Part shown: in pieces, positions 17,043-26,091 of the stretch | Layout of the letters: each line of letters opens with the position of its first letter | How positions within the stretch are numbered: position 1 is the stretch's first letter | Assembly: GCA_963850525.1 (NCBI GenBank) | Contig: CAWKLQ010000004.1 | Coordinates: forward strand, 620,001-684,000 | Length of the DNA: 64,000 bases | Direction: 5' to 3' | Origin: JAEMQF01 sp963850525 | Lineage (GTDB): Bacteria > Pseudomonadota > Gammaproteobacteria > Burkholderiales > Burkholderiaceae_C | The notes under the pieces: model-generated | What the model was told of the DNA's origin: nothing | Databases searched by the model: none | What the model saw: only the letters and a program-made list of their open reading frames with translations | Program-made: the position numbers and the translations under genes

Positions 17043-18650
17043 ATGCAGCACTGGCAGGGCTACCCCGTCCCGGCGACGCGCCTCGAGGCGCCGCAGGCCG
17101 ACCGGCTCGTGCGCGCGTTTGCGCAGCGCCCCGCGAGCGTTTACGCGATGTTCGAGCGCGCACTGCGCGAGCGCGGCGCGCACGAAGCGCTGGTGTGCGA
17201 CGGCCGGCGCTGGAGCTATGCCGAACTCGACGAACACGCGTCGCGCATCGCCGGCGGCCTGGCGCACCGAGGCATCGCCGCCGGCGACCGCGTCGCGATG
17301 TTCATCTCGAATCGTCCCGAATTCGTCTTTCTGCTGTTCGCGCTGCAGCGGCTCGGCGCGATTGCCGTACCGATCGGCGTGCGCGAAGTCCGCGCCGGGC
17401 TGACCTACCTGCTGAATCAATGCACCGCCAAGGCGATCGTGTTCGACGCCGACCTTGCGCCGCGCATTCCCGACGCTCACGAGGTGCCCACGCTGCGCCT
17501 GCGTTTTGCGATCGGCATGGTGCCGGGCACCGAGCCCTTCGCCGATCTTGCGGCGGCGCCGCGCCACGCGCACGCGCCCGCGGCAGTGGCCGAGCACAGC
17601 ACGGCCGTGATCCTCTACACCTCGGGAACAACAGGCAACCCGAAGGGCGCGATGCTGACGCACTTCAACATCGCGCATTCGGTGCTGCACTACCAGGCGT
17701 GCATGCAGCTCGAAATGAACGATTGCTCCGCGCTCGCCGTTCCGGCAAGCCACGTCACGGGGCTTGTCGCGATCATCCTCGCGATGGTCCACGTGGGTGG
17801 CACGGTGGTCATCGTTCCCGCGTTCAAGGCGGCGGACTTTGTCGAGCTCATCGAGCGCGAACGCATCACGCACACCTTGATGGTTCCGGCGATGTACCTG
17901 CTCTGCCTGATGTCACCCGATTTTGCGAAACGCGAACTCACGGCCTGGCGCATCGGCGGCTACGGCGGCGCGCCGATGCCCGTGGCGACGATCGACGCGC
18001 TCGCCCAGTCCGTCCCCAGGCTGGTGCTGCTCAACGCCTACGGCGCGACCGAGACCACGTCGCCGGTGACGATGATGCCCGCCGGTTTGACGCGCGAACA
18101 CGCCGACAGCGTGGGCGTCGCGCTGCCCTGCGCGCAAATCGTCGTGATGGACGAACAGGGCGTCGAAGTCGCGCCCGGCGAGACGGGCGAACTCTGGATC
18201 GGCGGGCCGATGGTGATCCCCGGCTACTGGGACAACGCCGTGGCGACCGCGAGTTCTTTCAGCGCCGGCCATTGGCATTCGGGCGACCTGGGCTCGGTGG
18301 ACGCGCAAGGCTTTGTGCGCATCTTCGACCGCAAGAAGGACATGCTGAACAGAGGCGGCTTCAAGGTCTATTCAGTCGAGGTGGAAAACGCGTTGATGGC
18401 GCTGCCCGGCGTGGTCGAGGCCGCCGTGATCGGCAGGCCCTGCCCGGTGCTCGGCGAGCGCGTGCACGCCTACCTCTACGCGCCTGACCTGGCGCGCGAC
18501 GACGCAGCGGTCAGGCACCACTGCGCCGCACGGCTGGCCGACTACAAAGTGCCGGAAACGCTCACCTGGAGCGACGCACCGCTGCCGCGCAACGCGAACG
18601 GGAAGGTCATGAAGCGGGTGTTGCGCGACGCTCTGCTGGCGTCGGGTTGA
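17043..18650 (+). CDS. AMP-dependent acyl-/aryl-CoA ligase
   Basis: The 535-residue adenylate-forming enzyme has the P-loop ILYTSGTTGNPKGAMLTH (about 190-207), the A5 motif YGATETTSPVTM, and the A7 HSGDLGSVDAQGFVRIFDRK. The C-terminal lysine is in NANGKVMKR. It activates a carboxylic acid with ATP to give the CoA thioester. It starts eight bases after livF, so the importer and ligase are probably one transcript and the imported substrate is likely the acid that is activated. Chain length or aromatic preference cannot be read from the sequence. Confidence 0.92.
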   Translation: MQHWQGYPVPATRLEAPQADRLVRAFAQRPASVYAMFERALRERGAHEALVCDGRRWSYAELDEHASRIAGGLAHRGIAAGDRVAMFISNRPEFVFLLFALQRLGAIAVPIGVREVRAGLTYLLNQCTAKAIVFDADLAPRIPDAHEVPTLRLRFAIGMVPGTEPFADLAAAPRHAHAPAAVAEHSTAVILYTSGTTGNPKGAMLTHFNIAHSVLHYQACMQLEMNDCSALAVPASHVTGLVAIILAMVHVGGTVVIVPAFKAADFVELIERERITHTLMVPAMYLLCLMSPDFAKRELTAWRIGGYGGAPMPVATIDALAQSVPRLVLLNAYGATETTSPVTMMPAGLTREHADSVGVALPCAQIVVMDEQGVEVAPGETGELWIGGPMVIPGYWDNAVATASSFSAGHWHSGDLGSVDAQGFVRIFDRKKDMLNRGGFKVYSVEVENALMALPGVVEAAVIGRPCPVLGERVHAYLYAPDLARDDAAVRHHCAARLADYKVPETLTWSDAPLPRNANGKVMKRVLRDALLASG

Positions 18651-18687
18651 TCCCCCGTCATCAGGCCACGCCGGCGCGCCACCAGGC

Positions 18688-19143
18688 TCATTCGAACAGC
18701 GCGTCGAAGCGGCGTTGCATCTCTTGCGGCGTCAGGCTCTCAAGTTCGTGGCCGATGAGCCAGGTGTGGCCGAACGGGTCGCGCAAGCGGCAACTGCGTT
18801 CGCCGTAGAACTGGTCGGTGGGCGGCATCAACAGCGTTGCGCCTGCGGCAACGGCCTGCGCCGCCATCGCGTCGGCGTCGGCGACGTGCAGGTGCACCGA
18901 GCAGCCGATGTCGATCTCGCCGGTGGGCGCGGGCAGGCCGTACTCGGGATACGGATCGCACAGCATCACGACCGCCGCACCGAACTGCATCTCGGCGTGG
19001 CCGATTCGGCCGGAGGGCTCGGTCAACCTGAACTTCTCGACGGCGCCGAACGCTTCGGCATAAAAGCGCATCGCCTTTGCCGCATCGCTGACGCGAAGAT
19101 AGGCGAAGACCTCGTGGATCGGATTGGGCTTCTTGGCGGGCAT
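18688..19143 (-). CDS. VOC-superfamily (glyoxalase/bleomycin-resistance-like, PhnB-type) protein
   Basis: This 151-residue protein shows two beta-alpha-beta-beta-beta modules: VFAYLRVSDAAKAMRFYAEAFGA at the N terminus and CSVHLHVADADAMAAQAVAAGA in the middle. It ends with LRDPFGHTWLIGHELE. The layout matches the PhnB-like group of the vicinal-oxygen-chelate superfamily. Members may be metal-dependent lyases, dioxygenases or binding proteins; no activity can be assigned. Confidence 0.88.
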   Translation of the reverse strand: MPAKKPNPIHEVFAYLRVSDAAKAMRFYAEAFGAVEKFRLTEPSGRIGHAEMQFGAAVVMLCDPYPEYGLPAPTGEIDIGCSVHLHVADADAMAAQAVAAGATLLMPPTDQFYGERSCRLRDPFGHTWLIGHELESLTPQEMQRRFDALFE

Positions 19144-19169
19144 GGGCAGGTCCTCCTTCGGTGCCCAGC

Positions 19170-20051
19170 TTAAGCGCCTGCATGCCCCGTGTATTGGAGA
19201 TTTTTCCGGGCCGGCGCGGCGCGCGCCGCATCGACGATCGGCACATGCGTCGGCTGGCTGGCATGCAGCGGCGCGTAGGCCGTCGGCGTCATCCCGGCCA
19301 GGCGCTTGAATTCGTGAATCAGGTGCGACTGATCGAAGTAGCCGCCGAGCGCCGCCAGCTCGGCCCAGTCGCGCCGGCCCGCCTCACTGCGGTTAATGAG
19401 CGGCAACAGCGCGTTGAAGCGCAGCACCCGCGCATAGCGCTTCGGCGTGAGGCCCACGTGGGCAGTGAAGCGGCGGATGAACTGCTGCGGCGAACAATTC
19501 GACGCTTCCTGCAGCGCGTCGATGCGCGTCGTCGATGGGTCTTGATCAAACCTGCGCAAGGCAAACGCCACCATCGGGTCGGCCGGCGGGGCCGCGCGCA
19601 ATCGCGACCACAACGCCGCTTCGACGATTTCGAACCTGCGGGGCAGCGCTTGGGTGGACAGCAAGCGCTCGTGCAAGTCGCGCGCCGCTGCGCCCCACAG
19701 CGCCTCGAGCAGCTCGGTGCGGTTGCGCAGCTCGCACAACGCACCACCGAAAATCGCGGCAGCGCCGCCGGGCCTGAAGTGCACGCCCATGACCTGCGAG
19801 GCACCGCCCATGCCGCGCACCGCGTGGCGGTCGTGCACGCCGCTCACGACCGCGCCCCGAAGATGGCGCGCCTCGCGCGACTCCACGCTGGCAAAGCGCA
19901 CCACGCTGTCCTGCAGCAACGGGATCACGATGTCGGCGCGGCCGGTCGGCAGGCTGAGTTCGCGGCGGTGCGGCAAGGCAGGGCGCGACGCCCACCTGAT
20001 CGCCTCGACGTGTTGCGCGAGCGGTGCGGCCGGGCGGTGCGTGACGAGCAT
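19170..20051 (-). CDS. AraC-family transcriptional regulator with DUF6597-like N-terminal domain
   Basis: The protein has 293 residues from the ATG at 20051 (the frame stays open to 20192). The N-terminal half (HVEAIRWASRPALPHRRELSLP, GVHFRPGGAAAIFG) matches the DUF6597-type sensor domain. The C-terminal half has two helix-turn-helix units: IDALQEASNCSPQQFIRRF and LAALGGYFDQSHLIHEFKRL. It is divergent from the exported protein at 20216. Its targets are unknown. Confidence 0.9.
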   Translation of the reverse strand: MLVTHRPAAPLAQHVEAIRWASRPALPHRRELSLPTGRADIVIPLLQDSVVRFASVESREARHLRGAVVSGVHDRHAVRGMGGASQVMGVHFRPGGAAAIFGGALCELRNRTELLEALWGAAARDLHERLLSTQALPRRFEIVEAALWSRLRAAPPADPMVAFALRRFDQDPSTTRIDALQEASNCSPQQFIRRFTAHVGLTPKRYARVLRFNALLPLINRSEAGRRDWAELAALGGYFDQSHLIHEFKRLAGMTPTAYAPLHASQPTHVPIVDAARAAPARKNLQYTGHAGA

Positions 20052-20215
20052 GCGCAAGGCTACTCCAGGAGCCGGCGCGATGGAAGCAGCGGCGGCGCTG
20101 CCGGACGCCCGGCCGACGGCCGACGGCCGAGCCGGGATCGAACGGTTCCGGCGCTTCACCCCAAACCTCGGGCTCGTGCGTTCAACCCCCATCGCAACTC
20201 CATCAGGACCTGATC

Positions 20216-21130
20216 ATGTGGCACGCAAACATCGCCAACCCGGGCAAAGAGGCCCTCAACACCGCCAGGCGCAGGATTCGGCGGGGCCGCCTCGCCGCGT
20301 CGCTGGCGCTTGCCGGGGCAAGCCTGGCGCTCGACGCGAACGCCGTCGGTTCGCTCGTCGACGTGGTGCTGGTGGACCGCGACGCCGCGAGCGTGCTCGA
20401 TATCTATCCGCATCGCGGCCGCCACTATGTGGCCGGCCGGCCCGGCGCGCGTTATGCGATCCGCGTCACGAACCGGACCGGCGAGCGCGTGCTCGCCGTG
20501 ATGTCGGTCGACGGCGTGAACATCGTCACCGGCCAGACTGCCGCCTGGAACCAAAGTGGTTACGTGCTGCAGCCGTGGGCGTCGCATGAAATCACCGGCT
20601 GGCGCAAGAGCCCGCACAAGGTGGCGGCGTTCGAGTTCGCCGCGCTGCCCGATTCCTACGCCGCCCTGACCGGGCGACCGAACGACGTCGGCGTGATCGG
20701 CGTGGCGGTGTTCAACGAGCGCGTCGCGCCGCCACTGAAACCCATCTTGCCGCAGATCGGCCGGGCCGACGGCCCCGCAGGCGCAGCGCAGGAATCGAGC
20801 GCTGCGCGCGACGCCGACCGCGGCACGCCGGAGGCGAAGTCGGCCGGCCCGGCCAACTCCAGCGCTGCCGGCGCCGACACCGCGATCGCGCCGCAACGCG
20901 AGCGCTCCGAGCGCCTGGGCACCGGGCACGGCGCGCGCGAGAACTCGTACGCGGGCACGACGAGCTTTGTGCGCAGAACCCCCTACCCGGCCGAGCAGGT
21001 GAGCCTGTTCTACGACCGCCACGAGAACCTGGCGCGCGCCGGCGTGATCGCACCGCCCGGCCTGCCCAGCCCCGCGCCGTTTCCGCTGAGCCGCAACGCC
21101 GGCTACGTGCCGGACCCGCCGCTGCGCTGA
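20216..21130 (+). CDS. Exported protein of unknown function
   Basis: The 304-residue product has a basic N terminus followed by LAASLALAGASLALDANA, a likely signal peptide. A conserved-looking block (about 60-165) has VAGRPGARYAIRVTNRTG, VLAVMSVDGVNIVTG and NQSGYVLQPW, and then GWRKSPHKVAAFEF and DSYAALTG. I have an impression of similar exported proteins in betaproteobacteria, but no function is known to me. A low-complexity Ala/Gly/Ser linker (about 185-235) and a C-terminal FVRRTPYPAEQVSLFYDRHENL follow. The structure looks like an immunoglobulin-like or adhesin-type beta domain, but that is a guess. Confidence 0.75.
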   Translation: MWHANIANPGKEALNTARRRIRRGRLAASLALAGASLALDANAVGSLVDVVLVDRDAASVLDIYPHRGRHYVAGRPGARYAIRVTNRTGERVLAVMSVDGVNIVTGQTAAWNQSGYVLQPWASHEITGWRKSPHKVAAFEFAALPDSYAALTGRPNDVGVIGVAVFNERVAPPLKPILPQIGRADGPAGAAQESSAARDADRGTPEAKSAGPANSSAAGADTAIAPQRERSERLGTGHGARENSYAGTTSFVRRTPYPAEQVSLFYDRHENLARAGVIAPPGLPSPAPFPLSRNAGYVPDPPLR

Positions 21131-21273
21131 GGCGGGGCCCGGGCGCTTGCTGCCGTTCGGTGCCGCTCTGCGTGCCGAGGTCGAGAAGGGGCATGTGGCC
21201 CGGGTTGCGTTCTGCGGCCCTCGCTCGCGGCGAGCGGGGTGCCATCAACACCGTGCCCTGTTGCGCAACGGCT

Positions 21274-22008
21274 TCAAATCCCCAAATGCCGCGCCCAAAC
21301 CCCCCGGTCGGCACCCAACGCCGCGGAACTGCCGCTCCACACGACGCGGCCTTTTTCCAGGATCACATGCCGATCGGCGATGGCGATCAGCCGCTGCACG
21401 TACTTGTCGATCACAAGCATCGCGTGTCCCGCTTCGCGCAGCGCGCCGAGCACGCGCCAGATTTCTTCGCGCACGAGCGGCGCCAGGCCTTCGGTCGCTT
21501 CGTCCAGGATCAGCAATTTCGGGTTCGTGACGAGGGCGCGCGCGATCGCGAGCATTTGCTGCTCGCCGCCGGAGAGCTGGCCGCCCATGTGCCTGCGGCG
21601 CTCGGCCAACCGCGGGAACAACTCGAACAGGCGCTGCGGCGTCCAGGGGCTTGCCGGGTTCGCCGACCCCGCAGGCGCGGCGGCAGCAGCGCGCGCAAAT
21701 GCGCTCAAGTGTTCTTCGACGCTCAGGTTGCCGAAGATCTGACGCCCTTCGGGAACCAGGGCCAGCCCCAGGCGCGCCACGCGATGGGTCGGGACGCCGA
21801 CGATGGCTTGCTCGTTGAACACCATCTCGCCGGCACTTGGGCGGATCAGCCCCATCACGGTGCGCACGAGCGTCGTCTTGCCCATGCCATTGCGACCGAG
21901 CAGGCCGACGATTTCAGCGCGGCCGATCTGAAGATCGACGTTGAACAGCACCGGTGTGCGGCCGTAGCCGGCACTCACGCCGCGCACACCCAGCAGCTCG
22001 GCGCTCAT
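21274..22008 (-). CDS. livF: ABC transporter ATP-binding protein (LivF), second Liv system
   Basis: This 244-residue ATPase uses the ATG at 22008, with a possible GTG at 22014. It has Walker A GRNGMGKTT, LGLALVPEGRQIFGNLSVEEHL, signature LSGGEQQMLAIARAL and Walker B LLILDEATEGL. The switch region reads VIDKYVQRLI, so the usual His is replaced by a Lys/Tyr pair; many LivF proteins vary here. It is last in the minus-strand livKHMGF series. The gap between 21131 and 21273 holds no gene. Confidence 0.93.
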   Translation of the reverse strand: MSAELLGVRGVSAGYGRTPVLFNVDLQIGRAEIVGLLGRNGMGKTTLVRTVMGLIRPSAGEMVFNEQAIVGVPTHRVARLGLALVPEGRQIFGNLSVEEHLSAFARAAAAAPAGSANPASPWTPQRLFELFPRLAERRRHMGGQLSGGEQQMLAIARALVTNPKLLILDEATEGLAPLVREEIWRVLGALREAGHAMLVIDKYVQRLIAIADRHVILEKGRVVWSGSSAALGADRGVWARHLGI

Positions 22009-22010
22009 CG

Positions 22011-22769
22011 TCACGTCGCCTCCTGCGCATCGCCGAGGTAGGCGGCGATCGCAGCGTCATTGCGCCGCACTTCGTCGGGCGTGCCGCTCGCGACGACACG
22101 CCCGCCCACCAGCACCGAGACGCGGTCGGCGAGGCGGAACACCGCGTCGACGTCGTGTTCGATGAGCAGCACGGCGCATTCGTCGCGCAGGCCTTCGATC
22201 AGCTGGGCCATCGCCGCTGACTCTTCCGCGCCCATGCCCGCCAGCGGCTCATCGAGCAGCACAAGCAGCGGCCGGCTCGCGAGCGTCAGCCCGACTTCGA
22301 GGGCGCGCTGCTCGCCGTGCGAGAGTTGTTCGACGCGGCTGTCGGCGTGCGGCGCGAGGCCCAGACGCGCCAGCAACTGATCGGCGCGCTCGTTCAATGA
22401 GGCGTCGTCGCGCACCGACCGCCAGGCACCGAAGACGCGGCCCTGCGTCGCCTGCGCGGCAAACGCCAGGTTGTCGCGCACACTCAGGCTTTTCAGCAGC
22501 CGCGTGATCTGGAACGATCGCACCAGGCCGCGTCGTGCGCGCTGGTGCGCGACGAGCTTGGTGATGTCGGCGCTGTTGAAAATCACGCTGCCGCGGTCGC
22601 TTTGCAATTGCCCGGCAAGTTGCGCGACGAGCGTCGTCTTGCCCGCGCCGTTGGGGCCGATCAGCGCGTGGATTTCGCCGCGCTGGACCGAGAGGTCGAC
22701 ACCGTCGGTCGCGATCACGCCGCCGAAGCGTTTGTGCAGGCTGCGCACTTCGAGCAGCGCCGGGGTCAT
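22011..22769 (-). CDS. livG: ABC transporter ATP-binding protein (LivG), second Liv system
   Basis: The protein has 252 residues from the ATG at 22769; the much longer open frame upstream is not coding. Walker A is GPNGAGKTT, the signature is LSHGEQRALEVGLTL, Walker B is LVLLDEPLAGM, and the switch is IEHDVDAVFRL. RSFQITRLLKSLSVRDNLAFA is typical of LivG. It overlaps the end of livM by four bases and abuts livF. Confidence 0.93.
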   Translation of the reverse strand: MTPALLEVRSLHKRFGGVIATDGVDLSVQRGEIHALIGPNGAGKTTLVAQLAGQLQSDRGSVIFNSADITKLVAHQRARRGLVRSFQITRLLKSLSVRDNLAFAAQATQGRVFGAWRSVRDDASLNERADQLLARLGLAPHADSRVEQLSHGEQRALEVGLTLASRPLLVLLDEPLAGMGAEESAAMAQLIEGLRDECAVLLIEHDVDAVFRLADRVSVLVGGRVVASGTPDEVRRNDAAIAAYLGDAQEAT

Positions 22770-23719
22770 GGCTTCTCTTTTGCCCGCGCGAACCAGGGCG
22801 CGGCGATGCCCACGAGGCCCTGGCGCGCGAACAGCACCACGCCAAGCAGCACCCAGCCGGTCCAGAAGCCCCAGTGCTTTGTATACGCCGACAGCACTTC
22901 TTGCAGCATCAGCAACGCCGTCGCGCCGAGCACGCCGCCCCACACCGTGCCCACGCCGCCCAGGATCACCATCACGAGCAGCGTTCCCGATTGCGTCCAG
23001 TGCAGTTGGTTCGGGCTGACGTAGCCCTGCAGGTTCACGTTGAGCGCCCCCGCGATGCCGGCCGACAAGCCGGCAACGACGAAGAGCGCGAGCTTGATTC
23101 GATACGTGGGCAGGCCCAGCGCTTGCGCGCGCACTTCGTCGTCGCGCAGCGCGAGCACGGCCCGGCCCATGCGCGAGCCGGTGAAACGCGTCAGCAGCAG
23201 GAGCGACACGCCGAGCACCGCGAGCGCGACGAAGTAGAGCGTCATGCCGTCGCGCAAGTTGAAGCCCCCCGGCAGCAGCGAGCGCACCCGGATCGTCAGC
23301 CCTTCGTCGCCGCCGTACTGTTTGATCGAGTTCGCGAGGTAGAACAGCATTTGCGCAAACGCGAGCGTGATCATGATGAAGTAGACGCCGCGCGTGCGCA
23401 GCGAAATCGCTCCGATCACGAGTGCGGCAGCGCCCACCACCGCGACCGTGGCGAGCAGTTGACCGCCCGCGCCAAGCACGCCTTCGCTCAGCAGAATGCC
23501 GGTGGTGTACGCGCCCAGGCCGAAAAACGCGGTGTGGCCCAGCGACACCATGCCGCCGTAGCCGAGCAACAGGTTCAGGCTCGTCGCGGCGATCGCGAAG
23601 ACGACGATGCGCGTGGCAAAGCTCAGGTAAAAGTCCGCGCCGAGCGCATGCAGCAGCCACGGCAACGCCAGCGCCAGGCCGAGCGCGACGAGTGTGGCGA
23701 TGCGCGCCGCGCTGATCAT
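22766..23719 (-). CDS. livM: ABC transporter permease (LivM), second Liv system
   Basis: This 317-residue membrane protein starts at the ATG at 23719, which overlaps the livH stop by one base. The helices include NLLLGYGGMVSLGHTAFFGLG, and the coupling loop is ALRDDEVRAQALGLP. GVGTVWGGVLGA is near the end. It partners LivH of the same operon. Confidence 0.93.
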   Translation of the reverse strand: MISAARIATLVALGLALALPWLLHALGADFYLSFATRIVVFAIAATSLNLLLGYGGMVSLGHTAFFGLGAYTTGILLSEGVLGAGGQLLATVAVVGAAALVIGAISLRTRGVYFIMITLAFAQMLFYLANSIKQYGGDEGLTIRVRSLLPGGFNLRDGMTLYFVALAVLGVSLLLLTRFTGSRMGRAVLALRDDEVRAQALGLPTYRIKLALFVVAGLSAGIAGALNVNLQGYVSPNQLHWTQSGTLLVMVILGGVGTVWGGVLGATALLMLQEVLSAYTKHWGFWTGWVLLGVVLFARQGLVGIAAPWFARAKEKP

Positions 23720-24636
23720 CAGGCGCGCACGGGGAACAAACCCGAAGGCTTGAAGACGAGCACGCCGGCCATCAGCAGATAAACGGCGATCGACGCGAGC
23801 GCCGGCCCCGCCGCACTCGCCCATTGCGGCGGCAAGATTTCGCGCAGGCCTTGCTGCAGCAGCGTGCGGCCGAGCGTATCGACCACACCGACAAGCAGCG
23901 AGCCGATCAGCGCGCCGCGGATCGAGCCGATGCCGCCGATCACGATCACGACGAAGGCGAGGATCAGGATGTTCTCGCCCATGCCCACCTGCACCGCGAG
24001 CAGCGGCCCGAGCAGCCCGCCCGCCACGGCGCACAGCGCCGCACCCAGGCCGAACACGAGCGTGAAAAGGCGCTCGATGTTGACGCCCATGACGACGCTC
24101 ATTTCACGGTTCGACGCCCCCGCGCGCACCAGCGCGCCGACGCGGGTTTTCTGCACGAGCAGGTAGAGCAGCAGCGCCAGACCCAATCCCACCGCGATGA
24201 TGACCAGGCGCCACGCCGGGTAGGTGAGGCCACCGCCCAGGTCCACCGGCCCGGCGAGCGACGCGGGGGCAGAGAGCGAGGCGTCGGTGCCGAAGACCAT
24301 TTCGACGCCGTCGTTGAGGATCAGGATCAGCGCAAACGTCGCGAGCACCTGCGAGAGGTGGTCGCGCGCGTAAAGCGTGCGCAGCAGCGTCGCCTCGATC
24401 AGCATGCCGAACAGCGCGGTCAGCACGACGGCGAGCAGCAGCCCGCCGAGGAAGGTGCCGGTGAGCCCGACGAGCCACGCGGCGAGAAAGGCGCCGACCA
24501 TGTAGAACGCGCCGTGCGCCAGGTTGATCATGTCCATCACGCCGAACACGATCGTCAGCCCGGCGGCGAGCAGAAACAGCATCAGGCCGAATTGCAGGCC
24601 GTTCAGCGACTGCTCGAGGAACAGGACGCCGGTCAT
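23719..24636 (-). CDS. livH: ABC transporter permease (LivH), second Liv system
   Basis: This 305-residue membrane protein carries LTIVFGVMDMINLAHGAFYM near the start. The coupling segment is RAGASNREMSVVMGVN, and GGIGSIRGALIGSLLVG is near the end. The last two mark LivH. A palindromic repeat at 24648-24725 lies between it and the upstream binding-protein gene. Confidence 0.93.
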   Translation of the reverse strand: MTGVLFLEQSLNGLQFGLMLFLLAAGLTIVFGVMDMINLAHGAFYMVGAFLAAWLVGLTGTFLGGLLLAVVLTALFGMLIEATLLRTLYARDHLSQVLATFALILILNDGVEMVFGTDASLSAPASLAGPVDLGGGLTYPAWRLVIIAVGLGLALLLYLLVQKTRVGALVRAGASNREMSVVMGVNIERLFTLVFGLGAALCAVAGGLLGPLLAVQVGMGENILILAFVVIVIGGIGSIRGALIGSLLVGVVDTLGRTLLQQGLREILPPQWASAAGPALASIAVYLLMAGVLVFKPSGLFPVRA

Positions 24637-24647
24637 GGAGCCAACAT

Positions 24648-24725
24648 GTCATCCCGGCGAAAGCCGGGATCCACTGCAGGCATCGCGCTGGGCGAAGGGT
24701 GGATCCCAGCGTTCGCCGGGATGAC
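24648..24725. repeat. Dispersed palindromic repeat (GTCATCCCG family) between livK and livH
   Basis: GTCATCCCGGCGAAAGCCGG at the left and CGTTCGCCGGGATGAC at the right give two hairpins and an overall palindrome. It is at the same operon position (livK-livH gap) as the repeat at 13272-13340 in the first Liv operon. Confidence 0.85.
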
Positions 24726-24740
24726 GGCATTGCGCAACGC

Positions 24741-25955
24741 TCACTTCGCCATGCCGCACTGCTGCACGTAGGCGTCGCCGTGGTTCTTCAGGATCGCCTC
24801 GCCGATCGACTTGTTGATCAAGCCGCCCTTGCCGTCGCTGCCCACGGTGCGCACGTAGTAGTTCTGGATCGGGTACTGGTTCGTATTGAACTTGAATCCG
24901 CCGCGCACCGAATCGAACTTGGCCGCGCGCAAGGCCTTGCGCACCGCTTCTTGATCCTCGATCTTGCCTTTCACGTCGCGCACCGCGGCGTTGATGAGCA
25001 GCGCCGCGTCGTAACCCTGAGACGCGAACACGGAGGGCACGCGGTTGTATTCCTTCTGGAACTCGGCCATGAACTTCTGGTTCGCGGGGTTCGCGAAATC
25101 GGGCGACCAGTGCGCCGTGTTGAAGAGGCCCGCCATCGGCGCGCCCACCGGCGTGATGATGTCCTGGTCCGCCGAGAAACCCGGCAGCACGAGCTGGATG
25201 TCTTTGCCCAAGCCCGCGCCGACAAACTGTTTGATGAAGTTGATCCCCATGCCGCCGGGCAGGAAGATGTAGAGCGCCTGCGGCTTCGCAGCGCGGATTT
25301 CCGCAAGCTCGGCGGCGTAGTCGAGCTGGCCGAGCTTGGTGTAGTTCTCGCCGACGATCGCGCCCTTGAACATGCGCTTGAAGCCGGCAAGCGAATCCTT
25401 GCCGGCCTGGTAGTTGGGCGCGAGCAGGTAGGCGTTCTTGATCTCGCGCTGGTTCGCGAATTCGCCCGCCGCCTCGTGGTACGCGTCGTTCGGCCAGGAC
25501 ACGGCGAAGAACAGCGGGTTGCAGTCTTTGCCCGCCATCGACGAGGGCGCCGCGTTCGGGCTGATGTAGATCGTCTTGTTGTCCAGCGCCTCGGGCAGCG
25601 CGGCGAGCATGATGTTGGAGAACACGACGCCCGTCATGAAGTCGACCTTGTCGCGCTTCACGTTGCGCTCGAAGAGCTGGCGCGCCACATCGGGCTTGAA
25701 CTGGTCGTCGCCGACGATCACTTCGGCCGGCAAGCCGCCGAGTTTGCCGCCGTTCAACTTGACGGCGAGCTGAAAGCCGTCGCGGATGTCGATACCGAGC
25801 GAGGAGGACGGGCCGGAGAGCGTGCTGACAAAACCGATTCTGACCTTGTCGGCGGCGTGCGCAGGCAGCGCGAGGGCGGCGGCGCACAGCACAATGCATG
25901 AGGCGACGCAGCGTGACGCGTGGTGAAACGGAAAGCAATGGGGGGTCGTGTGCAT
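24741..25955 (-). CDS. livK: ABC transporter periplasmic substrate-binding protein (LivK-like), second Liv system
   Basis: The ATG at 25955 is chosen because AGGAAG lies six bases upstream; an in-frame ATG at 25970 is the alternative. The protein is 404 residues with signal peptide CIVLCAAALALPAHA. The mature start VRIGFVSTLSGPSSSLGID and the segment GVVFSNIMLAALPEALDNKT are typical of LivK-family proteins linked to aromatic-compound uptake. It is the first gene of the minus-strand operon. Confidence 0.92.
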   Translation of the reverse strand: MHTTPHCFPFHHASRCVASCIVLCAAALALPAHAADKVRIGFVSTLSGPSSSLGIDIRDGFQLAVKLNGGKLGGLPAEVIVGDDQFKPDVARQLFERNVKRDKVDFMTGVVFSNIMLAALPEALDNKTIYISPNAAPSSMAGKDCNPLFFAVSWPNDAYHEAAGEFANQREIKNAYLLAPNYQAGKDSLAGFKRMFKGAIVGENYTKLGQLDYAAELAEIRAAKPQALYIFLPGGMGINFIKQFVGAGLGKDIQLVLPGFSADQDIITPVGAPMAGLFNTAHWSPDFANPANQKFMAEFQKEYNRVPSVFASQGYDAALLINAAVRDVKGKIEDQEAVRKALRAAKFDSVRGGFKFNTNQYPIQNYYVRTVGSDGKGGLINKSIGEAILKNHGDAYVQQCGMAK

Positions 25956-26091
25956 GGCGTGCTTCCTCATCAGGATGGATCGGGTCGATTCATTGTAGGC
26001 AGCGCTGTGCGCGCGCAGGCTCATGGAAATCCTTCACCTGCGGCGTTACGCTATGCCTCCCGATGCCCTTGGGCACACTGCGCCGACGCAC

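Noticed and set aside
20105..20135. Short GGCCGAC direct repeats before the exported-protein gene
   Set aside because: Only about three short units in a GC-rich gap; no further structure.
22770..23660. Apparent N-terminal extension fusing to LivG
   Set aside because: This segment is out-of-frame livM sequence. LivG starts normally at 22769.
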